A stretch of DNA of 64,000 bases from Castanea sativa (GCF_040712315.1 NC_134018.1:48795335-48859334); one strand, 5' to 3'. Shown: positions 47,508 through 59,707, numbered from the stretch's first letter. A program made the numbers and translations. Notes: generated by a model from the sequence alone, not told the origin.

Positions 47508-47842
47508 CGTGAATTGAGTTTTTGATATTGCCAATGAGAATTGGGTTTTAAATATTGCTAGCGAGAACTGTGCTTTGATATTGCCATTGAGAATTGGGTT
47601 CTGATGTTGCCAATGAGAATTGCGCTTTAAATATTGCTAGCGAGAACTGTGCTTTGATATTGCCATTGAGAATTGGGTTCTGATGTTGCCAATGAGAATT
47701 GCGCTTTAAATATTGCTAGCGAGAATTGGGTTTTGATATTGCCATTGAGAATTGGGTTTTGATGTTGCCAATGAAAATTGAACTTTGATGTTGCCAATGA
47801 GAATTGAACTTTGATATTGTTAATATGAATTGGGTTTTGGAT
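47508..47842 (+). repeat. Minisatellite, ~26-bp monomer with ~79-bp higher-order unit
   Basis: Monomers such as 'tattgccattgagaattggg', 'gttgccaatgagaattgcgc' and 'tattgctagcgagaactgtg' alternate; the three-monomer block repeats nearly exactly at about 47575 and 47654. Twelve or so monomers are visible. Confidence 0.88.
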
Positions 47843-48285
47843 AAATAAATTGCCATGGGTTTAAATCATGGGCTTTAATTATGGATTTGAATTCCATTGA
47901 TAAAATTGTTTTGGCATGGACTAGAATCATGAGCTTTTCAAATATTATCAAGCATAAGTATTCTTGGGCTTTAAGTAGAATAGGATGTGTGTACTGGGTT
48001 TATAGGGCCGATTCTGGGCTTAGCTAAATAATGATAATAAAATTGGATAAAATATGATTTTTTGGGCTTTTGTGATAGTTTATATCATGACCCAATTTAG
48101 ATAACGAGATATAAAATATTTGTGATTAACATAATAATAGAGCTAAAAATATTTGGGAAAACTCAATAACTTATTAGTGGTATTTGAAAATAGATAGGTG
48201 GTACTCAAATAAAATTAGATGTAAAAAAAAAAAAAAGTACCTTAACAGGTAGAATATTATATTATAATTAAGTCACCATTGGATT

Positions 48286-48313
48286 TCTCTAAAAAAAAAA
48301 AAAAGGGAAAAAA
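48286..48313 (+). mobile_element. A-tailed micro-insertion
   Basis: An insert 'tctct' plus A-rich tail between AAGTCACCATTGGATT (48270-48285) and AAGTCACCATTGAATT (48314-48329), 15 of 16 identical. Confidence 0.6.
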
Positions 48314-49937
48314 AAGTCACCATTGAATTATTAATGATAGAAGTCGATGTATTTTTCACGAGCTCACATTCCACATTCAAATAAAATAAAAGGTAATTTT
48401 TTTTTTTATGAAAAAAAGAAAAGGTAAAGCTATGTTCACATTCCACATTCAAATAAAGAAAAGGTAAAGTTGCATAAAATGATGGCATCGCTAACTTAGG
48501 CTGAATTGACATTTTAGTGGACGGCTGACCAAAGAAACAGAACCCCCTTTCAAAAAGAAAAAGAAAAAAAGAAGCACAACCCAATTAAGACCAAGGTTTT
48601 ATACACGTCTGTAATAGGTAGACAGTCGGCACATCACATTTTCTAGAAAGCTTGAACTCAATTTCTTCGGTTTTTTATTTTATAATTATTATTTATTTAT
48701 TTTATTTGTAAATTGAATAAGGATATGGTGAAAAACTACAACCCCACTTATTTCTACTCTCTAATATTAATGTGAAAAGTTAAATGTTTACAAACTTGTA
48801 AAAATTTGTAAAATTGTGTGTGGAGCCCTATTTATTAACTTGTAAAAATTTAAAGTGAAGGGTTGAAAAAAAAGTTTATTTGCACCAAATGCTTATTGAA
48901 TTAAATAAAAATATATTTACTTTCCTTTTTTTTTTTTTTCAATAATTGATTTTAGAAACTTTTTTGCCACTAGTTATATTCATTTTAGATTGGTCTCGTG
49001 AAATTTGATACGAACTTGTCAATCCATCCAAATTTGAAAGTAAAAAAAAAAAGGGCTATGGATTAAGAAATTTTTACTTGCGGGCAAAACAGGATATTGT
49101 ATGGATTTGAACCTTAATCCAATAACCCAACAAGTTGAAACATAATTTTCCCTTAAATTATAAAAAATGAATTTGTATTTTTAAATAATATTTTGAATCT
49201 CTCTCTCTCAGGGTAAGCCTATCTTGATTAGGTCATGTAATTGAGGGTATCCAATGCCTTACTCATGGCTTGCATTGGAGGACTATTAGTTGTATAAAAC
49301 AGAGTGCAAGCTGTATGGCCGTTATGATAGGGATGCATTAGATGAAATTGTTTGGATGGAAGACTCCCCTCCACCAGCTTTGGAGGCATTATACTTTGAT
49401 TCTCTATCATTTTAATGAATAAAAGTTAATTCATGCTTCAAAACATATTTAGGATCATTCTCTTAGTTTTAACTGCAATTAGATGAAGTTATTTGATTCA
49501 AATGGTTGTAAGTTACATTAATTTTGTCATAAACACCTAACTACAAAGATTTTTTTTAGGGTGTGCATGGTTGTTAGTAATGAACAGTACATGACGTGTA
49601 CGGGATTAGAGTTTTAATAAATATTAGACATTGACCTAAGTTTCAATTTGGTCCTCAATATTTTCAATTTGAACAATTAACTATGGCCTTTGACAAACTA
49701 GATATTTTGTTCGTGTTTTCCTTTGGAGATTAACGAAATTAATCCCATGATGTGCACACAATTTCTACCCCAATATCGATAATTTTGAAATTTTATCATA
49801 TACACATCATGCGATTAATAAGTTTAAGCTGAAATACTAACAAATGGTTTGATTTGCATCAGTTGCCACAAACCTCAAGCCTAAGGGAGTTAATTATTCG
49901 AATAGAAAGTGCAATAACCAAGTTGACACTAATGTCT

Positions 49938-49982
49938 CGTTCAAAAAAAAAAAAAGTTGACACTAATGTCTTCTCAAAAAAA
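49938..49982 (+). mobile_element. Two successive A-tailed micro-insertions at one site
   Basis: AGTTGACACTAATGTCT occurs at 49921-49937 and 49955-49971, and again as AGTTGACACCAATGTC at 49983-49998. The copies are separated by CGTTC plus A12 and by TCTC plus A7. The same target thus appears to have been hit twice, each time duplicating about 17 bp. Confidence 0.7.
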
Positions 49983-50984
49983 AGTTGACACCAATGTCAA
50001 AGTCTAAACAGTGATTAGTATAAATAATAACAATAAAAACGAAGATAGCAGTGGGCCTAACGGCTTAAACAACTTATATAAGGACAATTGCAACTTGCAA
50101 AATCATTAATGAGAGCTGCCCTCATCCAGTAACTTGTTGATGATGGAGATGAAGTCAAACGTAGTATATTATTTAAAAATCCAAATGGCCATTAACTTAA
50201 ACCATATAATAATCTGATGGAAGTTTATTTTCCTTCATTTCATTTTCATGGAAATAATTGTCACGACCGACTTTCTCATCCAAAGAAAAGACGCAATGTG
50301 GTTTGGCACTAGCTTCGTCCCACATGGAGAAAGGGATGGCCACTTAAATTTAACATTATAAGAAGTTAAGATCTCTCAAGAAGCCACAAATTTGTTTCTT
50401 CCAAAGATATAATTGTCCTAATATTTATCTTGCCCTTATTACTTCGAGTACAACTATTCTCTATTATTGATATGTCTACGATATTATAGAAATCAAAAAC
50501 ACTTATTTCATTTCATTTATGCTATAAAACATTTCATTTTGTTCCTAATATATACATAAAGATTAGAATCTTCTAAAGTTCTTAGAATAACTCCGATATA
50601 AAGTTCTTAAGATTTTATTAATCTATTTGGAAATACAAGGACTAAATATCATAACATCAACATTAAAAATAAAAGATTAATATCTCCAATTTGGTATTTC
50701 GTTAAAACTTTTATAATGTGGTAAATTAAAATTTTTAATTTTAAAATGGATATTAAAATATATTATACACAATCATAACTCCATGATGATATTATCGTTT
50801 GAGGATTTCAATCCATCCGTTGAGAACTCCATTGATTGAAATGTGGAAATATGCAAGGGTTGATCTAAGTTTATTAGTTTAATGGTGTCCAAATGTTTGA
50901 AAAATCTATTAATCTTAAACAAAATTAAAAACTAAAATTTTGTTACTAGGCCCATCCGAGAATTATAGGACTCCCTAAAAGATG

Positions 50985-51379
50985 GAAATGGGCCCGAGAT
51001 GGGCTTTATTTTTTTCAGTTTTATGAGTTAAAGAGAATGTGAAAATGTTGAAATTGGACCAAACTTCAGATACACCTAAGAAACCTTAAAAAATTGGGTC
51101 AAAATTGTCTTCATCAGGCCACAGTTAGGCCCAAAATGATTCATATCCCTTTCCAACTCTTGAACCCAGTTATGAACCCAACCCATGACCCAAAATAACA
51201 GTTCTAAAATTCCAAAAAACCCAATCGAGCCCAACCCAAATTTAGAAAATTCACCAGCCCAATCCTAAAACCTATATCTATATATATCATATATAAACTA
51301 GCCCTTTCACTCTCTCAGTTTCCTAGGGTTTCATTAGTAGTGAAAAAGCATCCGCCGTAGCGTGTTGCTCAGAGACGCA
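50985..51379 (+). promoter_or_regulatory. RPL35 promoter and 5' leader
   Basis: Site II-type elements TGGGCC/TGGGCT lie at 50989-50994 and 51000-51005, with one in reverse at 51128-51133. A TATA-like 'catatataaac' lies near 51289-51299. A pyrimidine-rich probable start region ('cctttcactctctcagtttc') and a telo-box TAGGGTTT at 51324-51331 follow. Site II plus telo-box is the classic arrangement of plant ribosomal protein genes. Confidence 0.7.
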
Positions 51380-51652
51380 ATGGGTACAAACCAAAAACCC
51401 TAATAACCCTTTTCTGCATTTGTCAATTCTGATTCCACTTTCTATGGTTTTCGTGAATTGAATATGAAAAAAAAAATGTTTTTTGTTTATTGATCTCTAT
51501 GTGTTTGTGAAAATGCCACAGCGAGAATCAAGGTCCACGAGTTGCGTCAAAAGACAAAGGCGGAGCTGCTCAACCAGCTGAAGGATCTCAAGGCCGAGCT
51601 TGCCCTCCTCCGCGTCGCCAAGGTCACCGGTGGCGCACCCAACAAGCTCTCC

Positions 51653-51702
<50 letters not shown>

Positions 51703-52648
51703 TTGGTTTATATTTTTCTGTGTTTTCAAAAAACAAGCTTTTGGTTTTTTGGTATCTGATTTGGGTTTTTGTTTTTGGTTATACAGAAAGGTTGTGAGGC
51801 TGTCGATCGCGCAGGTTTTGACTGTGATTTCGCAGAAGCAAAAGGGGGCTCTGAGAGAAGCTTACAAGAAGAAGAAGTACTTGCCACTCGATCTGCGTCC
51901 CAAGAAGACTAGGGCCATTAGGAGAAGGCTTACCAAGCGCCAGGTATGTCTATCTGCGAGTTTGATTCATATATGCATTTTTTTATGCTTGTTACTTTTT
52001 AATTTATTGGGTATGCTATTTCCAATTTTGGTTCATCTATTGTGATAGTTTTTAAGTCTTTTGTGTGTTTGTTTATGTTATTAAATATGGGGTAATTGAA
52101 AAATGTTGAATTGGAAATGCTATAAAGTTTTGGAACATTTTGGGTGAATTATTGTAGGACTAATGTTGTTTAGGTTTTTTCACCTTTTAGTTGTTCATAG
52201 CTTGTTGAGTAAATAACAAGGGTTAACATTTTGGGAATTGGGATGACAAATTTTATGTTTAGCTTAGGTGAAGTCATCGCCCTTAGATGGATCTGGCCCA
52301 TACATCAAAAAGAGTTGCTTACTAATAAGAATTTTCTTTTTTCGATTTTAATCAATGGGTTGTCTGGAATTCCTATAGTTGTTTACTGACTCTGGGTTCT
52401 TGTTAGCTTTGATTATTAATATTTTGTTGTTGGTTTGCTTAGATTATAAGTTGTGTGATGGCTCTGCCTTGTGTACTTGTATAGTCTTGTCCAATTAGCA
52501 TGTTTATATTTGTGCTTGGAGTGTCTGGCTTGGCTATTGCCTGATTTCTTTTACTTTCTTTTTGTCTTCATAGGCATCATTGAAGACTGAACGGGAGAAG
52601 AAGAAGGAGATGTATTTCCCCATGAGGAAGTATGCTATCAAGGTGTAG
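51380..52648 (+). CDS. RPL35: 60S ribosomal protein L35 (uL29)
   Basis: Component of the large cytosolic ribosomal subunit, located near the polypeptide exit tunnel. Coding exons are 51380-51383, 51522-51657, 51787-51943 and 52574-52648, totalling 372 nt and 123 aa, the usual plant length. The first coding exon is only ATGG before gtacaa, and the Ala codon is completed in exon 2 (cacag/CGAGA). The product begins [20 protein letters not shown] and includes [40 protein letters not shown] and the C-terminus RKYAIKV. Codon 46 (Ile) is split at AT/gtactc...acag/A. A pure (CT)n tract starts four bases into intron 2. No defects are seen; introns 1 and 2 are short and intron 3 is about 630 bp. Highly basic, as expected for an rRNA-binding protein. 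Confidence 0.97.
51661..51700 (+). repeat. (CT)20 microsatellite at the 5' end of RPL35 intron 2
   Basis: Begins three bases after the GT donor at 51658. Confidence 0.95.
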
Positions 52649-53155
52649 CGTGTAGGGCCTTTAGTTTATGAGATCTTGCTACCTTGCTACCATAAATCCA
52701 TTTGGTTTGCAAATTTTGCCATTTGTTTACTTAATCTTAATTTCATATTGGTGGGACTTGATCTTATGTTTTTGTTTTGACATTGTAAAACTTAAAAATG
52801 AGATTTTAGGTTATTTGGTGTGTGAGTTAAAAGTATGCATTTATATCCTTCTTTCGTGAATGTCATAGTATTATTTTAATGCTATTTTTAACGCCTTATC
52901 AATTCTGCCTTCATTTTGTTGTAAATTTGTAATACTTATTGTACCATTTCATGTAATGAGGAATGTCCAGCCATGGACATACGAGTGTCATGACCTCTGA
53001 AATACCTGAGCTTTGAGTCATTACTTGAAACCTAACCAGTAATGCTCATGCTTAGTTTAATGTCTATTTTCAGGTCATAATATTAATCATTTCGTTGTGT
53101 TGGATGTTTCATAGAACTTTAGCGTTTATTTATAGACCTAGTTATAATGAATAAA

Positions 53156-53325
53156 GAGCATCCACAGTGGATGCAAAATTTTTGTAAATTTGCACATTTA
53201 AATTTTACTTTTTCTATTTTACACATCCATTTTTACAAAACATTCACATCGATCTATTTATTCTACACATTTATTCAATAAAATATTCATTCTTTTACCA
53301 TTTTTTATTATTTTCTCACTCATGG

Positions 53326-53360
<35 letters not shown>

Positions 53361-54289
53361 AAACAAATTTGCAACTTCACCATCATCTCTTGAGCCAAAC
53401 TGAAAAAATTTCACATCAGAAACTGAAAACCCAAAACCCACCATTTTAGCCAAACTGAAATCCTAAATTACCTGCCACCGCCACCAGACAGCCCAAATCT
53501 CCACCATTGTCACCCACGCTGCTACTGATCTGCAACTCAAACTCGGACCTGCAACACCACCACCCAAAGCCAATGCTTTTGACCTGAGGAAGTGGACAGT
53601 GATCTGGAGAAGGGTGGGATCTCTTTGTTTTGTGGTTCAAAAGGTGAAGTCTATGGCCAAGGAAGAAGTCTTTAATCTTTGTTTTGGAAAATTTTCTTTC
53701 ATTACCTTCTCGCATGTTCATACTATATAATTTTTTGGGATTTCAATTTGGCTAATACAGTGGGAAGTCTTTAATCCACCACCCAAAGCCAATGCTTTTG
53801 ACCTGAGGAAGTGGACAGTGATCTGGAAAAGGGTGGGATCTCTTTGTTTTGTGGTTCAAAAGGTGAAGTCTATGGCCAAGGAAGAAGTCTTTAATCTTTG
53901 TTTTGGAAAATTTTCTTTCATTACCTTCTCGCATGTTCATACTATATAATTTTTTGGGATTTCAATTTGGCTAATACAGTGGGAAGTCTTTAATCTTTGT
54001 TTTGGAAAATTTTCTTTCATTACCATGTTCATGCTATATAATTTTTTGGGATTTCAATTTGGCTAATACAGTGGGAGAGGAGGTGAGGTGGGAACAGAGA
54101 TAAGGAGAGAGAAAAAAGTATTAAAATATTAAATGCACATGCTATAGTAAACGTGCATATGTGGACGGTTACTGTAGCAATTGTGCATAAATGCATAATT
54201 TTACACTTACGATGTTTTTTTGGCTAAAATGTGTAAAAGAAGTAGTTTTTTTTATTTTGCAAAACTTTACATAACCTGATATGGTTGCT
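53156..54289. mobile_element. PIF/Harbinger-like non-autonomous element with internal tandem duplication
   Basis: The left end GAGCATCCACAGTGGATGC is related to the termini of the element at 9846-20283. The right end is degenerate ('cctgatatggttgctt'). Subterminal 'tgcaaaatttttgtaaattt' and 'ttttgcaaaactttacataa' face each other. No clean TSD. Located 0.5 kb downstream of RPL35. Confidence 0.5.
53560..54075 (+). repeat. 219-bp tandem duplication plus partial third copy
   Basis: The block starting 'ccacccaaagccaatgcttt' is repeated exactly 219 bp apart (53560 and 53779) with near identity, and its last ~90 bp ('gggaagtctttaatctttgt') is repeated again near 53982. Minus-strand frames ending at 53721 and 53940 are shadows of it. 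Confidence 0.85.
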
Positions 54290-56800
54290 TATAAGCTATA
54301 TGTTATCAAATTATCGTTTGATTTATAGAGAGTTATTGATTCTTAATCACAGAATGCTTGAGAATCTAATTTTATGTGTTACAAGTTACAACTATTACAA
54401 TAAAGTTGTAGTCCCAAAATTTTGGATTTTTTCTTAACAAATTAGGTAGGGTTAGGGTTGATCCCATATATTATTTTCTTCCGATCTAATTTATATAATT
54501 AATAAATAAAAGTCACTATATTCAATTGATTTCAATAATATAATTTTTACCTTTTTTAACAAAAATGTAATTTTAATTATATTCAATTATAGTATAGGTT
54601 TGTAAAGGGATAATTCCTTTTAGTTATTATATTTATATGTACTATATATGGGGAAAAAAGAAGAAGTAAATCAAGGGTCTGTTTGGATACCTCTTATTTT
54701 ATTGAAACTGAAAATTTATTGCTGAAAATATAGTAGATAAAGATAAAAGTTAGTTGAAATAGTACAGTAAGATTCATAAATAGTACCAAAATTAAAAAGT
54801 ACAATGGGGTTCATGAGTAGTAGCAAAAATAAGTTGAATAGTAAAATAATTTTAATTTTTCATTCCTGAGTTTGATATTAAGCTAACTCATTAAATGAGA
54901 CATATTCATTAAATTAAATCCGTATTTTCATTGACTTTTGAAAATTAGAAATTGAAAATAGTTTTTTGCATGTTTTCAGTTTATTTCACAAATTGAGTTT
55001 TGAAAATAGTTTTTACTTTTTGTCCATTTTGGATTGCCAAACAAGTTTTTTAGGGAGTATTTGGTACATGAACTTAAACAAAAATTATCAGTTTTTAAAC
55101 AGCATTACACGTATTTCTATACACTTTTTTACTCACATGTATTTCTAAAAAATACAAACAATATTACTAAAATAACATTACTAAACAGGCCATTAATTTC
55201 AAAAATAGAAATTTGTTTTTGAAAACAGAAAATAAGAGGAAAAAACAGTTATTTGGGTTGAAAACAGGGAGGATGGAAAAGAAGTAGAGAAAAATAGGGC
55301 AGAAAATGAAATTTTTTCTTGTTTGGTTCAAGAGAAAAAACAAAAAAGACAGAAAATGAGGTGGAAAATAATCCCTCCGAGCCCACATAATTTTGTCCTC
55401 CCAATTTGGGAGGAAAACTAAGGAGAAAAGATTATGTGAGTAATAAATTACACAAATATCCTTACCTTCATTATACCCACCTACCCCTCTCACTTTCCCA
55501 CTATACCTGTGACCTGATTAACTTTTTGCCTCTTCATCCTTATCTCTTTCTTAGCATCTTCATAGCACAGCAATGTGAACTCCAAGTTCTCCCTTTTTTT
55601 TTTCTTCTTTTTTTTTTGCCTTGTCCTCGTTATATTCCTCATTTTATTGTTTCTTGTCTTTATTAATCTATTGTTTCTTGTTGATTTTTTTTTTGTTTCG
55701 TATGACATTCATTTTTTGTTTCTTTTTTTAAAAAAATATCTTCCCACGTAACAATGGTCATATAGGAAAGTTTTTTTTTTTTTTTTTTTTGAAAATGTCT
55801 TCCCAGGTTAAGGCATAATCAATTTTTGTTGCCCATAAATTTTAAATCATATATAATAATAAAGAAAAGTAATATAAATATATATGTATTTGTGTTAATT
55901 TTTATATTATTTAATGAGTGTAAATATATCTATTTTCTATATATTACATAACAAGGACATAGTAGTCAATTTATATAAATTACATTTTCCACCTTTCTTT
56001 TTTCTTTCCAACCAAACAAAAAAGTTTTCCACCCTCTCACTTTTTCACCCCTCCTACCAAACACATATGAGGAAAAACTAAATATTTTCTATCTTCTTAC
56101 TTTTCTATCTTCCTACTAATTTTTAATCCTCTTACTTTTGCACTATTCCAACCAAACGGACCCATAGTTCTTCATAAAAAGTAAAACATTTTTGACAAAT
56201 ACAACATTTTTATCTTCTTTTCATGGTTTTGTTATGTTTTTTATGTTTTACGGAAAAAGTGATGAAGTGGGTTATAGAATCCTAAAATAATACTTTTTAA
56301 ATCATGGGTAGGTAAAGTGATTTAGTATCATGGTTTTTTTGCCATTACCCCTAAAAATTACAAAATGAGAGTGATTAATAAAAATTTATTTAACCGTAGT
56401 GGTCAGAATTTTGAAAGTTTCTCATGAGTCTTCGCTCGTGAAGCACCTCACAGTCTCACGCACATTTGGTGGACTTCACAGTTGACACTTCACACATGTT
56501 ACGTAAGATTAACATTTTGTGGACCATAGGTTTGTAATTCAGGCTCAATGGGTTGGATTGGGCTTAAAAACTAATTCTATGTAGATGTTATCATCAAGCT
56601 CTGCTGGGGTTCAAGAGAAGAGACCATGCACGGTATAGGGAAAAAGGAGAGTGCTACAAGTCGTTCACAATATGTTGACAAAACTAAATCCTTTTTAGAA
56701 AAAAAAAATTAAGAAAAAGAAGAAACTAGGTGTGACATGTTCAAGATATGCGAAGAAGCAATTGTTTTGTTCATTGGTTGATTGTGGTTAGAATTTTTAT
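54290..56800. other. No gene seen; decayed MITE-like sequences
   Basis: 'gggtctgtttggata' at 54676 starts a truncated copy of the 57486-57828 family (to about 54880). A 'gagtatttggtacatgaact' to 'taaacaggcc' inverted segment lies at about 55055-55192. A larger element with facing 'gttgaaaacagggaggatgg' and 'attccaaccaaacggaccc' spans about 55237-56163. No clean TSDs. Confidence 0.4.
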
Positions 56801-57160
56801 GGGAGAAAATAGGGTTTTGCCCCTTTTAGCAAAAACAAGTAGCAAAATGCTCATGTTCTGAAACTATCTAGCCATATTCCTTTGTTTTGAAACTCAATTT
56901 TCTAAAAATCTAGTTTCAATGAAAAACTTGATTTAATGAAAATCGAGTTACTGGCAAAATGTTACATGGAACTCGAGTTCCATGTAATTTTTTTTTAAAA
57001 GCTTTTTGCGTATAATTCGATTTTCTAAAAATCGAGTTTTTCATTGAAACTTAATTTTTAGAAAATCGAGTTTAAAACATGGACATATACCTAAATAGTT
57101 TCAAAATATAGACATTTTGCTACTTGTTTTTGTTGAAAAGGGCAAAACCCCATTTTGGCC
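56801..57160. mobile_element. Mutator-type MITE (360 bp) related to the giant element
   Basis: The left end GGGAGAAAATAGGGTTTTGC and right end (other strand) GGCCAAAATGGGGTTTTGCC are flanked by AATTTTTAT (56792-56800) and TATTTTTAT (57161-57169), 8 of 9 identical. The centre contains GGAACTCGAGTTCC, the same CTCGAG palindrome theme as the arms of the 10778-20201 element, which also starts GGCCAAAATG. Confidence 0.7.
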
Positions 57161-57201
57161 TATTTTTATGGCGTCCGTTAGATCTTCTAGGTAGTCTACA
57201 A

Positions 57202-57267
57202 AGTTCAAAATTGCATACAAAATTAAACTTTAGCGTACAATATAAGTATAACCATGGGGTTTAGTCT

Positions 57268-57321
<54 letters not shown>

Positions 57322-57386
57322 AGACTAAACCCCATGGTTATACTTATATTGTACGCTAAAGTTGAATTTTGTAGGCTAGTTTGAAC
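57202..57386. repeat. Long near-perfect palindrome centred on (TA)n
   Basis: Arms of about 90 bp, containing 'aactttagcgtacaatataa', 'gtataaccatggggttta' and 'gtcttctttta', are mirrored across a TA run (about 57272-57317). Identity is essentially complete over the inner 60 bp. Confidence 0.85.
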
Positions 57387-57416
57387 TATAGATATATATA
57401 GAGATATCTATCTATA

Positions 57417-57450
<34 letters not shown>

Positions 57451-57485
57451 TTTTCTTTTCTTTTCTTACCCAACATGCCAACTTA

Positions 57486-57828
57486 GTGAGTGTTTGGATT
57501 CACGTTTCCACGTCTGAGTTTTGCGTTTTCAAGTTTTCTTCTTTTTTTTTCTTTTTTTTTTTCCTGCTTCACGCGTTTCAGAGGAGAGCAGGAGACAGTT
57601 TTCACTGTTGATGTACTGTTATGTACTGTTCACAGCCGTGAATTTAGACTTTTTGCGTAAACAGTACATTCTGCACTGTTCATGGGACCCATAAATATCA
57701 CTTTTTAACCACTTTTTCATTAAAAATGGGTCCCACGATATTATTTACACATTTAAAAATTATTTTGCTACAGTGTTTTCAGTTTTCAGTTTTCAGTTTT
57801 CAGCAATAAGTTCTATCCAAACAGACCC
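57486..57828. mobile_element. PIF/Harbinger-type MITE (343 bp)
   Basis: The left end GTGAGTGTTTGGAT and right end (other strand) GGGTCTGTTTGGAT are flanked by TTA (57483-57485 and 57829-57831). Internal 'gttcatgggaccca' and 'gctacagtgttttcag' blocks are shared with the copy in the MAGL intron. Confidence 0.72.
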
Positions 57829-58669
57829 TTAGTCCTCTACTCTTTGTGGTTGTGTTCCCATCCAATGTCCTACAGCAAAAATAAAATAAAGAAAGTCATC
57901 AATAATTGAAAATCACACAAATTATGACATTAGCTTCTAATATTTTTTTTGGGTTGATAATTTGATAGTTAGAGGAGAGAAGATTTGAACCATGAATATC
58001 AATTGGAAACACCAAAAGTATTAATTGAACTACAAAACTTTTGGCAATAATTTATAATTTTCTATAAGGGCAATAATAATTTTTAGGTCTAATGCATGAG
58101 CCTATGTTTAGGGCTTGGGTGTTAAGAATATGATTTAGATTTATATTATACTTCATGTAACTCTTATCGATAAATTCGCTACAGGAATTCATACCCTTGT
58201 AATCTCTATACAAAGCAAGTAATACTCAAGTATTAAAATTTCATCTATAAAATATTTAAAAGTTAAGATTTTGTACAATTTTATTTTCTTTGTATATGTG
58301 TGTTACAACCAAGAAATAGTTGACTGTTTTCATCTCATCCTTTTCAAGGATCACTAAAAAATCTCAAGATATACATTTCATTCAACTTAAATTTAATGTA
58401 GCTCTTATCAATATTTTGAGAAATCTATTATTTTATACCATACTCTTCCAATAATTTTTATTATCACTTAATATCAAGATGATCAAAGATCTAGAACTAT
58501 TCATCTATAAAAATACTTAGAAGTTTAGTTTTATAGATTAAAAAAAAAGTACAAAATAGATGAGTTATGATAGACCATATGGTAAATAAAGTAGTCATAG
58601 AATTTGACATGTATCCTTAGCACGAAGATAATATATAATCTAACAATATAATTTTCAAGATATTAATTT

Positions 58670-58784
58670 TTTTTTAGAGATAATTACAACATGCTGCTAA
58701 CCCTGCAGCTCGAACTCTTTCCTCCCTAAACCCTCAAGCACTTTGTGCATAGGGAGGTGCCAATTCAGCTACAAGATTTTTGAC
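58670..58784 (-). mobile_element. SINE (minus) with 19-bp TSD
   Basis: Perfect ATTTTCAAGATATTAATTT flanks it at 58651-58669 and 58785-58803. On the minus strand it contains 'cttgtagctgaattggcacc' (A-box-like), 'gagttcgagctgc' (B-box-like) and a terminal A-run. About 115 bp. Confidence 0.82.
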
Positions 58785-59156
58785 ATTTTCAAGATATTAA
58801 TTTGATTAAAAGTTACAATAATAATTAAAAATTATACCATGCCTAACTTGAACCATAGAGTCACAGACACATATGTATGCATATACACACACATTGATAG
58901 AACTAGGTTTAGGAGGACCCTCAAATTTTTTATAAATATAGTTTATAAAATATAATTTGTTATGCTTTTTAACTCCAAAAATTATGAGCTTACCTGTCTT
59001 AAAAAAATAAAATAAAGATTGGATATTTTAATTCAAGATGCTCAAACTTTCAGGGAATCAAAATTTATCTCAAGAAATGATTAAAAAAACTGTAATTTGT
59101 TCCAGTGAAAATAAAAGTATCTAACATATTAATGACTTTCATTTTTTAATACAAAT

Positions 59157-59702
59157 TGTGAGGACCCGAAGATCCGAAGACCCGAGGATCCAAAGAACTG
59201 AAGACCTGGAGACAGGCTGGAAGGTATAATGAGCAGAGGAGAATAAAGGAACCTACCCGAGGACAAAGTGGGATGAACGGGTAAGGAATGAAAGAGAGAT
59301 TGACGATGTATGGGACATATTGCAAATATTCGGGTGGGGTTGGATAACTATGAGCATTGCATTGAATGTTCTGTACCAACCATTCTGGCTGCATTAAATA
59401 AGGGAATACCAGCTTTGTCTGCTACATTAATGTAGGCATGACCTGAACAGTACAAAACACAGAGCTAAAGCTTTTCTCCATTACCGACTACAAAGGATTG
59501 GACATGTATCAGTATAAGGATTGAGTAGATGGAGAGGTGTAGGGCTGAGATAATAAGGGCAAATGGTATAAATAAAAGAGGAGAGACACAGAAGGGGGGA
59601 CTTTTGTTGTTGTTACCCTCTCTACAAATTCATTGTATTCAGATCTCTAGTCATAAAACGTATTGTGGCAGTCAGTTTGTTATACGATTTTTGGTCCTTA
59701 CA
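59157..59702 (+). mobile_element. Solo LTR (546 bp)
   Basis: Begins TGTGAGGACC and ends GGTCCTTACA, a 10-bp terminal inverted repeat with one mismatch. A perfect 5-bp duplication CAAAT flanks it (59152-59156 and 59703-59707). A TATA-like 'ggtataaataaaag' lies near 59566. No internal domain is attached. Confidence 0.88.
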
Positions 59703-59707
59703 CAAAT

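Larger units (their letters stand above)
47843..50980. other. No gene seen; AT-rich with several micro-duplications
   Basis: Contains duplicated segments around A-rich inserts at 48270-48329, 48364-48470 and 49921-49998. A 60-codon minus frame (49228-49410) matches nothing that I recognise and has no gene context. Confidence 0.4.

Noticed and set aside
47508..47842. Possible CRISPR-like spaced repeat
   Set aside because: The monomers abut with no unique spacers and the genome is a plant; it is a minisatellite.
49228..49410. 60-codon minus frame with PPKLVEGSLPSKQFHLMHPY
   Set aside because: Looks mildly protein-like but has no recognisable homology, splice context or neighbouring exons.
51547..51736. 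Minus frames overlapping RPL35 exon 2 and its intron
   Set aside because: Shadow of RPL35 and the (CT)n tract on the opposite strand.
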